Assembly: GCA_963854835.1 (NCBI GenBank)
Contig: OY978526.1
Location: 17,152,368-17,216,367, forward strand
Reading direction: 5' to 3'
DNA length: 64,000 bases
Source of the DNA: Megamerina dolium
Taxonomy: Eukaryota > Arthropoda > Insecta > Diptera > Megamerinidae
The notes beneath the pieces were generated by a model. It saw only the letters and a list, made by a program, of their open reading frames with translations. It was not told where the DNA came from and made no database searches. The position numbers and the translations under genes were made by a program. How positions within the stretch are numbered: position 1 is the first letter of the stretch; every line of letters begins with the position of its first letter. Positions 28,183-39,759 of this stretch are shown piece after piece.

Positions 28183-28520
28183 TGTACGAACGAGCGTGCA
28201 CTGATGTCAAAACGTTTACTATTGCGCCGTCTATAATATTTTATAATATCGTACACATGTGAATTATTTCACAAAAATAAAGGCAATATTTGTTGTTCCC
28301 ATACAGATGTTACTTGCTACTGCTGCAAGTGATTCCACATAGCTGCACAAAATATAATATATGTGTGCATGTGAAAAGCCAATAATATTTAAAATGAAAA
28401 ATTGTTTAAATTGTTATGAACTTTGGAAAAAATAACCAAAAAAAGGAAGATAAAATAAAGTAAAATAAAATCAAATAATAAAAGGAAGCGGAAAAAAAAA
28501 AGAAATTGTGGTTAAAAAAA

Positions 28521-28749
28521 ATGTTTAACGTTAAAATAAAAGTGAAAGAGGGCAATAATACATTGCCGCGTTCTTCGGTACGCTCATCCAACAATGGCCG
28601 TAATAGTCCTGCAAATCTGAGTTTACGTAGTTCGCTTGCGTCATCGAATCGCAGCCCAAGCAATTCACTGAAGCGAAAAGACAAACGTGTACGCATTGTT
28701 ACCTCGTATGTGGGTGTTGCTTCCGACGACCAAAGAGACAGACAATATG
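28521..28749 (+). CDS. scrib: scrib alternative first coding exon (LRR-less isoform)
   Basis: An ATG at 28521 in an aaaaaaaATG context (A at -3) opens a frame of 76 codons. It reads MFNVKIKVKEGNNTLPRSSV, then a Ser/Asn/Arg-rich stretch with SPANLSLRSSLASSNRSPSN, then KRKDKRVRIVTSYVGVASDD. It ends tatG|gtaaga in phase 1, exactly the phase needed to enter the PDZ1 exon at 29081 (G+AT gives Asp). An in-frame stop lies at 28479 and the A-rich upstream sequence has no plausible acceptor, so it reads as a first exon and not an internal one. The balanced, high-complexity protein contrasts with the AT-rich flanks. Inferred product: a PDZ-only Scrib with a basic Ser-rich N-terminus. Promoter not identified. 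Confidence 0.8.
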
Positions 28750-29080
28750 GTAAGAAAGAAATATAGTAAGATATAGATACATGTGCATATAAATAGTACG
28801 AAAATACTGTAGGAATTGTAAAAAATCATTAATTTATTAAACACAATGGGTCCCCCTCTTGGGCATCAAGTGTTGGTCGGTCCTTTAAAATCTATGTATG
28901 CCAACGTTTGACGGCTAGCTGGCTGCTTAACACATAGTATTTAGTTGGTACCTACATAATTGCAAATCGTGACTTGCATTGAATACGATTTTAATATTCA
29001 CAACACATAACATCAATGTAAATATTATATACGCAAGAATTTACCAAAAAAATTTGTTTTCTTTCATTCGTTTTATACAG
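28750..29080 (+). other. scrib intron, 331 bp (alternative exon to PDZ1)
   Basis: GTAAGA donor, tttttatacag acceptor. Unique sequence with a slightly higher GC patch near 28850-28930. No feature recognised. Confidence 0.8.
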
Positions 29081-29436
29081 ATGCTCTCGACGGTGTGACA
29101 GAATTGCGTATGGAACAATATGAAATACATATTGAACGCACATCAGCTGGTTTGGGTTTGAGTATAGCCGGAGGCAAGGGATCGACACCATTTAAAGGCG
29201 ATGATGAAGGTATTTTCATATCGCGTGTCACAGAAGGTGGCCCAGCGGATTTGGCTGGTCTACGTGTGGGCGATAAGGTATTAAAAGTCAATGGCATTTC
29301 GGTTGTTGAAGCGGATCATTATCAAGCGGTGCAAGTGTTGAAGGCATGCGGTGCCGTTTTGGTATTGGTTGTGCAACGTGAGGTGACCAGACTGATAGGT
29401 CATCCGGTATTCAGTGAAGATGGTTCATTGTCACAG
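29081..29436 (+). CDS. scrib: scrib exon, PDZ domain 1
   Basis: The 356 nt exon is entered in phase 1 and left in phase 0 at tcacag|gttagt. It encodes the whole first PDZ domain: strand A/B begins [20 protein letters not shown], with the carboxylate-binding loop [25 protein letters not shown] follows, then [20 protein letters not shown] with the helix-B His that selects class I ligands, and closes with [10 protein letters not shown] conserved tail [17 protein letters not shown] follows. In Scrib, PDZ1 binds C-terminal class I motifs, for example of GUK-holder and beta-PIX type partners (family knowledge). Match to Drosophila is nearly complete. Confidence 0.97.
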
Positions 29437-30292
29437 GTTAGTGTATTATAGAGCATAGAATTTATTTTTTAAGCTTTGCTAATACATTTTTTAATAAAGT
29501 ATAAGTAGGTATTTATTATTTTGATTTTCATTTTGGACCTTCGCAATTTATATCCTTTACTTATGTATTTACTTACACATTAAGATGCCTCACGAAATGA
29601 AAAAGTTGCTGGTTTTAGCAGTGAAACTTTAAGTTCGCTTTAAAATCGTCGCAATCTCTAAAAATTTTATTATTTTTTCTTTGTATATCAAAAGACTATT
29701 TTAATGCATTACTATTATGTGAATTCATTTATTTGAAAAAAAAAATTCATTAAAAAATGAAATCTAAATTTATTTTATAGCAAACTCAATTTCCAAAGGT
29801 TTAAGTTTAATTCATAGTAAATTTAAGTTTTAAGTGACTTTAAAAACATGTATGTATGGAAGGCATGGTATAAATGGCATATATGTATGTTTGCCTATTT
29901 CAAAGTATTTCAAATTGGATTTTGCAAGAGATTTATACACATTAGACTGGTTCTGCTTAACATGCGAAAAATTACAGTTGCTTTGATTTTCAAGTACCAA
30001 ACGCCAAGCTACATTTGAACTGTAAGAGGGAAAATGCGTAGTAAAGTAGAATATTGTTTATTCAATTATTGCAAAATCAATTCGACTTGAATGTCAAATA
30101 TCTCTAAAATTATAATTCAAAAACTCAAATTGAAGCAAAATGTAACTTTTGGTATCCAAAACCTAAACATCATAGCAAGTTTAATTTTTCGAACCCATCT
30201 AATATGCATGCATGCACAATTAAATACATTTGTTGATTGTCTATTTGAATATGTAATTAAATGAATATAAATTTTATTGATGTTATTTGCAG
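29437..30292 (+). other. scrib intron, 856 bp
   Basis: AT-rich, no repeat family or extra exon recognised. Drosophila has additional alternatively used Gln-rich sequence between PDZ1 and PDZ2, but I see no in-frame exon for it here. Confidence 0.75.
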
Positions 30293-30652
30293 ATCTCAGT
30301 TGAAACACGTCCATTGACAGCTCAATTACAACAATCACCGGCAGCGATAGCCGGAGTAGTAGGAGTACAACAACCCACCCAGCAACAAGCATCACATGAG
30401 AAATTCATTCCACCACCAATTCAAATTCTTCCAGAGTTGCAGCAGCAATTGCAACAACAACAACTGCTACAACAGCAGCAGCAGCATTCAGCAAATATTC
30501 ACAATTATCACGCAAATACATTTACCACACCATCAGCAGTAGAAACAATACCGCAGCAAGAACAGCTACAACCACAACATGTTGGTCTTCCAATAGGAGT
30601 AGCACCAACAACAGCCACAACGACAACAAATGGCATATTGGAAAATGGAAAG
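30293..30652 (+). CDS. scrib: scrib exon, Gln-rich PDZ1-PDZ2 linker
   Basis: The 360 nt exon lies between atttgcag|ATC and aag|gtaagt, phase 0 at both ends. It starts ISVETRPLTAQLQQSP, matching ISVETRPL in Drosophila. It continues as a flexible Gln-rich linker with PPPIQILPELQQQLQQQQLL and a (CAG/CAA)n-encoded Gln tract at about 30438-30486. Length differs from Drosophila, as expected for a repeat-rich linker. Confidence 0.94.
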
Positions 30653-30996
30653 GTAAGTTGGTTGGTTGGTGTGGTGTCAATTTGCACATATAGAATTTTA
30701 AATAAATAAAAATTCTTTCAATTGAAAATAACATCATCATCATCATCATCATCATCATCATTGGACACATATCTTTACATATCATATGTCATATGAATTG
30801 AAATTGAAATCTTATTTATTTTGATTTTAATTGGTTTCTGTCAAAACCTTTGTAGTGCTAAATAATTAATTTGTATTGTACATATAAATGGAGATGATCA
30901 TCATTTCTATAGCTTTATTACTTTAATTGAAAACTTTTTATTTGCAATAGAATCTTTTATTATTATTTCTATCTCTCTCTCTCTCTCTCTCAATAG
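30653..30996 (+). other. scrib intron, 344 bp
   Basis: Contains a (ATC)n microsatellite at about 30731-30761 and a (CT)n tract at 30969-30990 that serves as the polypyrimidine tract of the next acceptor. Confidence 0.85.
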
Positions 30997-31197
30997 GATT
31001 TGCCCGTTAGCTACATTCAATTGCATACAACTCTAATACGTGATCAAATTGGTCAGGGATTGGGTTTTAGCATTGCTGGTGGCAAAGGTTCACCTCCATT
31101 TAAGGATGGTTGTGAGGGAATATTCATTTCACGCATAACTGAAGGTGGTCTAGCACATCGTGATGGCAAAATAATGGTTGGCGACCGTGTCATGGCT
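30997..31197 (+). CDS. scrib: scrib exon, PDZ domain 2 (first half)
   Basis: The 201 nt exon is phase 0 at both ends (caatag|GAT, gct|gtaagt). It encodes TTLIRDQIGQGLGFSIAGGK with the GLGFS carboxylate loop, then GIFISRITEGGLAHRDGKIM and VGDRVMA. The domain is split before the INGND strand by a 181 bp intron. Corresponds closely to Drosophila Scrib PDZ2. Confidence 0.97.
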
Positions 31198-31378
31198 GTA
31201 AGTAGTAGTGTTGTATTAATTGAATTTTTTGTTGTTGTTGTGTTGCACTGTGATTTATGCGTATTCATCGAAACAATCTCACACATAGTTAGATAATAGT
31301 TATGTACCTTCATTTGTGCATTGACATTCATTGTGTTGTTTTCGCTTTTTTCGCTCTTTTTTTCTTTGCTTTTCACAG

Positions 31379-31565
31379 ATTAATGGCAATGACGTCACAA
31401 ATGCTCATCATGACACAGCAGTACAATGTCTCACCGAACCACAACGTTTTGTACGTTTGGTGTTGCAACGTGAGTATAGAGGACCATTGGAACCACCACT
31501 TAGTCCACGTAGTCCGGCGGTATTAAATTCATTGAGTCCTTCTGGTTATCTTGCAAATCGACCCG
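31379..31565 (+). CDS. scrib: scrib exon, PDZ domain 2 (second half)
   Basis: The 187 nt exon follows ttttcacag. It encodes INGNDVTNAHHDTAVQCLTE and PQRFVRLVLQREYRG, completing PDZ2 (helix B His present). A conserved Pro/Ser-rich tail LSPRSPAVLNSLSPSGYLAN follows. The donor is cccG|gtaagt, phase 1. The SPRSP and SLSPS motifs are candidate proline-directed phosphorylation sites (inference). Confidence 0.97.
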
Positions 31566-31637
31566 GTAAGTTTAGACTACAGTAAGTGTTATGATTTTAT
31601 GATATTAAAATTATTGTGTTCTTTGGAAAATTTATAG

Positions 31638-32071
31638 CAAATTTTAAACGTTCCATTGGCGATATAATTGGAGAACAACAACATGCACAGCAGCCACAGC
31701 AAGCATACAAGTATATAACACAACCGATTGCATATGATAGCAACAAAACAGTTGCAACCACAACGCCAGCAACATCAAATGTGATAGGTGGCAGCGCCAG
31801 TAGTGGCATTGGTGTTTCCTTAACAAAAGCAAATGGTTATGCTGCCGCGACAATAGCACCAATATTATATCAGCAACAGCAACAAATTGATAAAGTGACA
31901 GGACAACCGATACCAGCACCAAGACGTACCAATTCTGTAACAATGGGCGAAGGTGATACAACTACTACTACCACTACTACTACTACTACAGTGCCTCAAA
32001 ATGGTAATGCTGCCACACCACATCAGTCAACAACAACAAGCACCGCTCCACCTGATTCGTCAGAGACACAG
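31638..32071 (+). CDS. scrib: scrib exon, PDZ2-PDZ3 linker
   Basis: The 434 nt exon is entered in phase 1 (G+CA gives Ala; reads ANFKRSIGD, compare ANFSRSV in Drosophila) and left in phase 0 at acacag|gtatga. The product is a disordered Gln/Thr-rich linker with a conserved island GQPIPAPRRTNSVTMGEGD, near-identical to the Drosophila GQPVPAPRRTNSVPMGDGD. It is followed by a Thr run encoded by ACT repeats (about 31960-31990). The APRRTNS island looks like a basophilic kinase or 14-3-3-type site, which is inference. Confidence 0.95.
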
Positions 32072-34241
32072 GTATGATGTATTTGTGTTTTTTTTCGAAT
32101 TTCATATTTTTATTTTACAACTGTTGCACGCATTTTAATTTAACATTTTATTAATAATGAAAATTTAAGTCAGATTAATCATAATTTAATAAAAAATGCT
32201 CATTATTATCGAATAAATATTTTTTTTTTTTGTGTCTTACATTTGTCTTGTCTTTGTGTTGAGGCTTAATAAAAACAACAAAAAGAAAAATAAAATCGAA
32301 ATTTGTCATTTACATTCTGCTACAATAAAAATGCTAAATAATAACTGTGCTATATGCTACATTTATAAATTTCATCATTTCGTGTTTCATTTGTTAATCG
32401 TTTCATCTAAAATTTAGGGCCTACTACTTATCCGGTTTGGTGTTCGTTTAAATCAAATGTGACATTAACAACAAATGTATTTAATTAGATTGTTTGTTTT
32501 TTGAGAAAATAGCCTTACAAAAAGAAATAAATAAAAAAAAAGTTATCATAATTTGCCAATTAAGTTAAATGTAAGTAGAATACAATTACTGCTGCGTAGT
32601 TTCAAAAGTATTGTATGTATTGTATCTTTTGAAACTTTTTATTACGTTATATCTATTAAATAAGACTTGTTTCCTTTTCCTAGCCGATTTCCTTGAGAGA
32701 GGTAAACATAATTGAGTTTTCAGTATTCTATATTTCATTGTATTTCATTTGTTTTTGTGTTCTATATGGGTGGGTGGTAAAAAAGCTTTAAGCAAAACCT
32801 TTATCTCAAATATAAGAATTATTGAATTTTTATTCTACTTGTTATTTGTTGGCTATTGCTTTTTGCGAAATTAAAACAATGTTTGTAGTTTTGATTTTGT
32901 TGGTAATTCACTGCTGCAAATACCTTCATCATAAATTTATCATCTAAAAACTTTGTGTAAAAGATTGAAATTTCATTAAAAACTTTTCGTGCAACTTATT
33001 TCAGAAAATATATATACTCCTTAACAACATAGTGTAGTGAATTTTAGTTCATTTTATATGAATTTTGTTTTCTTCTAATAATTTTCAAAGAATTCTGTCT
33101 AAATGATGGTGGAAAATAGAGATATTTTAGAAATTTCGAGTGTGATCAAATAGTCGATTATTTACTTATGAATTATAATTACAGCATTGATTATAACACA
33201 AAGTGGTAAGTACAAAAACCAGCACCCTGTGTATATGGCAAATTATGATAACTTAATTACATTCGAAAAGAGGTATTAAATTATACTCCAATCTAATTGT
33301 TGATGATATTTCAGCAAATAACGCTCTCCTACTTATTGTATTTTCTATGCTAGCATTATTTTCGTATACATACATATTATATATATTCGAGCTCGTATAT
33401 TTTACCTAAGTGTGCTAATAACCAAAAATTAAAAGTACATTTTGCATTAGAATTTCTCTTTAAACTAATTTTATATAATTACATCTAGTGATTTAAATAC
33501 ATACATAGTTATGAGTATGTACTATGAGTACTTGTATCTAAAATGCATGTGCGACTAAATTTACTTATTTATATACATACATACATGTTTATTGTATGCA
33601 AATTGTATGTTTTAAATTTGTATGTGTATGTGGTTATTGTTCTATTTAGAGTATGTATTTTATTTATTTATTTAGTTTTAGTTTTGCTCGTTGCAAAAAG
33701 ACAAAAAACAAGAAAAAACAACAATTGGTCTATACTATATTACATGATATATACGCTTCATATCTATAAATAGTTCAATACATAAACAGTAGTAGATACA
33801 TAAATACATATTATTTAGGGACAATATTTGGCCGCTAAAATAGAAGACAACAAAAACAACAATAAATAAACAAAACGCTTTATTACGTTGACACCACCTA
33901 AATTTAAGTTCATTACTACAACTACTTAGATCAATAAAAAAAAAATACATAACAAAAGTACAATTCGAAACCTAAAACCAAAGTATTTTCTCTCTTTTTT
34001 TGTTTCTTTTTCAAATAACGAACAAAAAAAAAAAATAAATAATTGAACAAACAAATGAAATCAAATTCTTATGCAAAATATTCCAAACAAAATGTCATGC
34101 CACCACCACCACCAATGCCGCACTGCCTACTATATACTACATGCGCTTTAATAAATGTGCCGTCTACCACCTGCCTGCTTGCCTGACTGTCTGCCTGCCT
34201 GCCTGACATCCATTTCTCCTCCATCTCCATCACCAACACAG
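32072..34241 (+). other. scrib intron, 2.17 kb
   Basis: AT-rich with homopolymer A/T runs and a CTGC-type array (34167-34204) shortly before the acceptor. It contains the candidate 18-nt micro-exon at 32684. The remainder shows no recognisable element. Confidence 0.75.
32684..32701 (+). CDS. scrib: candidate scrib micro-exon, 18 nt
   Basis: Eighteen bases encoding PISLRE lie between a strong acceptor (TTGTTTCCTTTTCCTAG) and a GTAAAC donor. Flanking scrib exons end and begin in phase 0, so inclusion inserts exactly six residues between the ...SSETQ end of the 31638 exon and the TPPLRPLTS start of the next. Micro-exons of this size are usually neural-regulated. Supported only by splice signals and phase; no transcript evidence is available. 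Confidence 0.5.
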
Positions 34242-34532
34242 ACGCCCCCACTTCGGCCATTAACCAGCGAAGATTTCCAAGCGATGATACCGGCGCATTT
34301 TCTTAGTGGTGGCAGTCAACATCAAGTTCATGTGGAGCGTCCCAACGAGGACGGCGGTGTTGGACCGTCTGTTATTGTGACAGTGAATAAGGCTGTGCCC
34401 GATTTGCCAATGTTCCCGGCGGCACCCACTGAATTGGGTCGCATCACAGAGACCATTACCAAATCGACCTTCACAGAAACCGTGATGACACGTGTCACCG
34501 ATAATCATTTAGCGGAACCATTAATAAGTGAG
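34242..34532 (+). CDS. scrib: scrib exon, conserved segment before PDZ3
   Basis: The 291 nt exon is phase 0 at both ends. It encodes LRPLTSEDFQAMIPAHFLSG, GGSQHQVHVERPNEDG, PDLPMFPAAPTELGRITETI and TKSTFTETVMTRVTDNHLAE. All are strongly conserved with Drosophila Scrib although no named domain is present. The donor gag|gtgatt is weaker than others in this gene. If not used, translation would continue VIITSAQLHMN and stop at 34566-34568. The next exon begins GAGGTA, giving ISEEV as in Drosophila, which fixes the junction. Confidence 0.96.
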
Positions 34533-36462
34533 GTGATTATCACATCAGCACAATTACACATGAATTAAAAAAAAAAAAACAAATAAATGAAAAAAAAAAA
34601 AATAATAATACGAAAACTGCTTTAATTTTTAGTCAGCAGTTTCAAGTGTAATAATTTTTCCAAATTGCATTTCTCTTCATAATATTGGTTTTTTATTAGT
34701 GCTGCACTCTTTCAAATCACAGACACACACACACATCTGTTAATATAATTTGAAATTCATTTTGGCATAATTTTTTCTCTAATAACATTCCTTATCTCGG
34801 TTTGTTTGTTTTATTTATTTTGTGTGTAAATAAAATGAATAAAATATTTGTAACTATTCGACTATCTCATATCTAAGCTATTATATGGTATATATATACA
34901 TATGTATATATGCATCACACACACATAAATACACAAAACATTTACCATGAAGCAGAATTAATTGTTCTTAATGGAATTTTTTTATTTTTTCAATTAACAT
35001 GGTTTTTGGAAATTCATAGTATCAACTAGAAACTATTGTACATTGGATACTAACAGGTTTTATATATAGTAGAATCTGATGTAAGGCATGATAAACAATA
35101 AATTGGTATAATGGTTTGATTTCTTTCAAATTAAATTCTCAACTAATTTTTGAATATTATTACACATTTTTAATGTCAAGGCTATCTAATTTTCAATCAA
35201 ATTAACGGGTAAAGAATTTGACACTTGTATGAAAGTATAAGTGTTATGCTTTGCTGTCTCTGTCCTTTACCTTTACATATATATAACGAAATATGATAAC
35301 TGAAAGTTGAGTTGTGGAATGCTTATATTGCAAGGCTATTATCAAATTATATAAAATAGGTTTTCATATTCGTGTCATGTCGATGTAAGCGCTATGTAAT
35401 TGAATTAATCGAAGAATAGTGTTAAAAGTACAAATTTAAATAAATTCTATTATATATATATATAATTTGATAAATAAAGTTTCACTGAAGAGTGACCGAA
35501 AAATGTATATTATTTTTTGCACAGTTTTCTATTTTAATCTAATAGTCCCTATTATATCTATATTGCATACACTTTGAATTTTATTTGCATTGGAAAAACG
35601 ATGTACAAGAAACGACAATGTCAAAAAACGATAATTTATTTATGAATTTATTCAAAGCAATTATTGTTATATATGCACCCAGCTTTTCTATTTATACGAT
35701 TCTGTTTTACACAATCAACACTTTAAAGGCGACACTTTGTTAACAATTCAATTACACAAATGCTTCTGAAGTATTTAATTCAATTTTAAAGGGTATAAAT
35801 TCTAACTTTCTTATAGCAAACTCACTTTTGCTTACCTTTCTGTTTATTTCATTCATCCTTTCTAATTTCACTTACTCTTTCTATAAGCTAAAACAGTAGA
35901 ACAAAAAAAAAAAAAAAAAAAATAAATAAATAAATAAATAATGCAACTTAATTTATTTTCAATTTTGTATATTTTGTTTAAATCGTTTTTAATTGCTTTA
36001 AGTAATTTACAATTCAAACTAAAATAATTTTCCTATAAATTTTCATTACTTTCATGTTGTTTCTCATGTATGGTGTGTACGTACGTACGTATGTATGTAT
36101 ATGCAAGCTACTCCAATGAATGCTTGCTTTTCTTGTAAATTTGTTCATTTGCATTTGAAGGTTTTTAATTGTATAGAAAATATATTTACTTTGTCAGAAA
36201 ATTGTTTACAACTATTACTCTTCCTTATAGCGTATAATGTGTGTACAAGAGTACACCTACATTCTTGTTGTGTTATTGCTATTTATACACTACATATATA
36301 AATATAAAACTTGCAGAGGAAGTGAGTGAGCTGCAAAATTTATAAAAGCCATTGGATATATTAAAAAGCCTTACAGCATCGTGGTATATTTCTATGAATC
36401 ATTTCTTCTGGTATTTATGCAATGTGGTATCTTCTTGGAATGTCTAGTGGAGAAGTCTTGTT

Positions 36463-37635
36463 CAGAGCTGGGTAAAGTTAATCCAATTGTAATTAAAAAA
36501 GTCATATCAATTATTTAGTCATAGAATTGATAATGAATAGATAGATTTTCTAATGAATACAACAACTTGTATACATAATGTAAGGATTCTGCAAGTAGTG
36601 CTATAAAATAGTGCGAAAAATATTACACATCCTATTAAGGATTACGCCAGAATGAGTTTTCGCTTCAAATCAGCTATAGCAGTACGAACAACGACTAGCG
36701 GATGAGATAGTTTTGAACAAGATTAACATCAATAAGATGAACTTTTAAGTCAAATAAATGTTTTTATTTTATATTACAAGGAGAAAAGCATCTGATTAAG
36801 ATAATGCAGCAATTCTTATGTGAAGAAAAGGGGAAGTGAATGGGCAATTCGTAGTTCCAAAGCGCTTGAGACGTTATTCACAAATTTGCAATTTAAACTT
36901 TTTCTCTAAAATGCTGATTTTTTTATTTTTGCATAAAAAGTATATGAGATTTTAGCGGCATAAATTAAGGCCCAATTACATTTATCAATTGCAATTTTCA
37001 TCTTGGATGAATCATCCAGAGTGATAAGAGTAAAAGGCTTTTCATTTTGATTTCATCTAAAGTGCACACTAACAATTAACAATGAAGCATATATACCCGC
37101 TTTAAATTTTAAATGAAAGCATCGTTCCCCATACTAATGCTAATACTAATGTAAATAACGGGTTCATTCACTTTAGTCCCATTTACTATTTAGGGTGAGT
37201 GATCCTAAGGGTGTAAATATGTTGACATTTTTATCATATTTTTAATTATCACAATATTTTAATAATTTGTAAGAAATTTCATTTATAGCAAAAAAAAAGT
37301 CAATTGAAATCGTAAAAGTGAAAGTGAATAATTGATTTTTGGCTCAAGATGGCTTAATATGATTAAAATTTAAATATTTTTTATGGAGTTGTTTAGAATG
37401 CTTTTCGCAATGTAATAATTTTCTAATGAAATCGTGGACATTTATTTTCGCTATGCGATTGAAATTTATTACAGTTCTACTTTATAAACTTGAGATGCAG
37501 CTATAATAAGCTATTTCAACCGATGAAGCTGATATTTTAGACAACAACATTTTAATTAACAATTACAATTACCTAGAATTAGAATCAATCAAGTTTTAAT
37601 TACAAAATTGCCCATGTTACTACTACCCAGCTCTG
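36463..37635. mobile_element. hAT-like non-autonomous DNA element
   Basis: Perfect 12-bp inverted termini CAGAGCTGGGTA at 36463-36474 and, reversed, at 37624-37635, with matching subterminal TGTAATTAAAA motifs on both sides. The CAG start and the TIR type fit hAT-superfamily MITEs. The interior (1.17 kb) encodes no transposase. Flanking octamers GTCTTGTT and TCATTGCC are not a clean duplication, so insertion is old or the edge is slightly different. Confidence 0.65.
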
Positions 37636-38146
37636 TCATTGCCTATGTGTCTTTCTCTTAGTCTTACTATTTCATCTGTTTTCTACTACATGAAAAATCA
37701 TTAGTAATGCAAAAATTTAATAATAATTTCTTTTGCTCCATGCTCAATTCTGAGTAAATAGTAGTTCTCCTATTCACTGTACTAAGAAAGAAAACAACGA
37801 CTGAGTTTTACTTTCAATCATCATACTTATTATATCCAAAGGATAAATTTTGTAGGTTTCTATTTTATTTATAGTATTCCCTAAAATCATAAGTATGAGT
37901 TTTAAGTATATAGATTTTAATTTTTCTATTTTTTTAATTTTTGCTGATGAATTCCGCTTCTACGTACATATCTCATATGTAGACAGTTGGTCTGTAAGTT
38001 CGTTGGATTATAACACTGAATCATTCATATTCACACAATTGCATATATACATATGTTCTATATTTTGATTCAGATTATGAGATTTTCAGTAATTTTATTA
38101 TTGTTATATTTTAATTCTGTTGGAATTCGCACAATACGTATATATA

Positions 38147-38385
38147 TTGGGTTGGCAACTATGAAAGTGCCGATTTCACACATGGATGTCTCTGACTATA
38201 CACATATTTTTGCTACCTTTAGTCAATGTTATGATTTTTTTCTTTCAGATATTGGTTAGCTGTTACATTTCCATTGCTTAAGAAGTAAATTGCACATGTT
38301 TTTGTTTTAAGGTGGTAGTTTGAGATCAATTTGTGTACGAAAATATCGCCAATTACTTCGGTAATTTCTTAGTTGCCAAGCCTAA
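38147..38385. mobile_element. mariner-type MITE, 239 bp
   Basis: Begins TTGGGTTGGCAACTATG and its other end reads TTAGGCTTGGCAACTAAG on the opposite strand. These are imperfect inverted repeats of about 26 bp containing the TTGGCAACTA core typical of the mellifera-type mariner TIR. A TA dinucleotide flanks each end (38145-38146 and 38386-38387), the standard mariner target duplication. There is no transposase, so this is an internally deleted derivative. Confidence 0.75.
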
Positions 38386-39648
38386 TAGATGTGTCGGTCG
38401 ATTGTTGGAATTCTTTTTGTGGACGTGTATGAGAATTTGTATAAATGAATTTTTCCCAATGATTTCTACCTTATAATCTTTACACCCTGGACTCTAAGCG
38501 TTAAGATCGTATTGATATGGTACTTTCGTTTATTCTCATAGAAGATGTGGCAGAATAAATGGATTAAATTAATAAAAAATAAAGCATAATGCAATAATGC
38601 AGTAAAATATTTTTCAAATATAAATAAAAAAGAAATTCGACATGATTGCATTTTTTTTGTCAATAGAAATAATAGAAAAAGTTGAAAATTGACAGAATTG
38701 GAAACATAAAAATAATCGTAATACGACCGAAACAAATTTCCGAATGTTTTGTTTTGAAAATACAAATTTAAAGAATCTGTAGTTTATTTTGTATATACTT
38801 CGATTCAATGCACTTCAGATTAACATTTCTCAAGTTCTTTAAAATCAAAAACGTTACTTGTAAATGTACATAAATATTATAGTTGGCTAAGAAAATATTT
38901 AAGTTATTATTTGTAGATAAAATTGTAGATAATTATAACTAAGTAAAATTATTAAATTACAATTATGATGTAGATTTTTTTTAATTTGATTAATTATTAT
39001 CTTATATCTGCTATTTTACGGACTATTTGCACTTTATTATTAATACATTTCGGATTATATTTTAAATGTCATATACACAAGTAGTATGTTTGTTATATGT
39101 TTGTTATTTTTCTTCTTTCTCAATCTTTATTGTTTGAATTGCTTAATTCGATAAATTTCGATAAAATTTACTATCGAACATTGTTGATAATATCACTTCT
39201 CTATGTAGTTGGAGTTTCTTTCCTGTATGTGTTTTATATACGTTTTATGTAAATGTAAATTGTTTATTAACCTGTTGTTTTTCTTTATTTATTAATCTAT
39301 TTATCTTCATTGTTATTTTTCTGTAAATATCACCAACAATTTTTCATTATTCAATTTCATTACCATTCAACCATTATCACCATACCTCTATCATTGTTAA
39401 TATTGTCGTTATCAGCAGCAAATACTCGTTTGTATACATACGTATATGTTTATGTATATAAACGGAAAAAAAGCAAGCTTTTCTTCAACAAATTAATAAA
39501 CTTTTAGTCTGTGGTTTTAAATTACAATACAATTATAATTTAATATCTCTAAATTAATTATTGAATATTTTTCCAAAATTAATTTTTTTCTATTTTTTGT
39601 AAATATATGTATATATTTTCTTCTTTTTATATTATATACAATTTATAG

Positions 39649-39759
39649 GAGGTAATTTTACCGAAGAATCAAGGCTCATTAGGATTTAGTATTATTGGCG
39701 GTACTGATCATTCCTGTGTACCATTTGGTGCACGTGAACCTGGCATTTTTATATCACAT
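39649..39759 (+). CDS. scrib: scrib exon, PDZ domain 3 (first half)
   Basis: The 111 nt exon is phase 0 at both ends (tttatag|GAG, cat|gtaagt). It encodes EVILPKNQGSLGFSIIGGTD with the SLGF carboxylate loop, then HSCVPFGAREPGIFISH. Nearly identical to PDZ3 of Drosophila Scrib. Confidence 0.97.

Larger units (their letters stand above)
10847..28520 (+). other. scrib intron, about 17.7 kb up to the alternative first exon
   Basis: The largest interval without common exons. It holds three members of a dispersed repeat family (about 10985-11345, 12825-13386, 18075-19432), two SINE copies facing each other (24638-24987 and 25285-25648), and CT, TA, TG and GT microsatellites. Between them is unremarkable AT-rich DNA. 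Less AT-rich patches at about 14340-14920 and 27240-27480 stand out by eye and could be regulatory or 5' untranslated sequence, but nothing decides this. Short + strand frames here are hydrophobic low-complexity translations, not genes. Confidence 0.7.
34533..39648 (+). other. scrib intron, 5.1 kb
   Basis: Contains a hAT-like non-autonomous element (36463-37635), a mariner-type MITE (38147-38385) and an AAATA run near 35920-35942. The rest is AT-rich unique sequence without recognisable exons. An AATAAA lies near 34583 just after the possible read-through stop. Confidence 0.75.
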
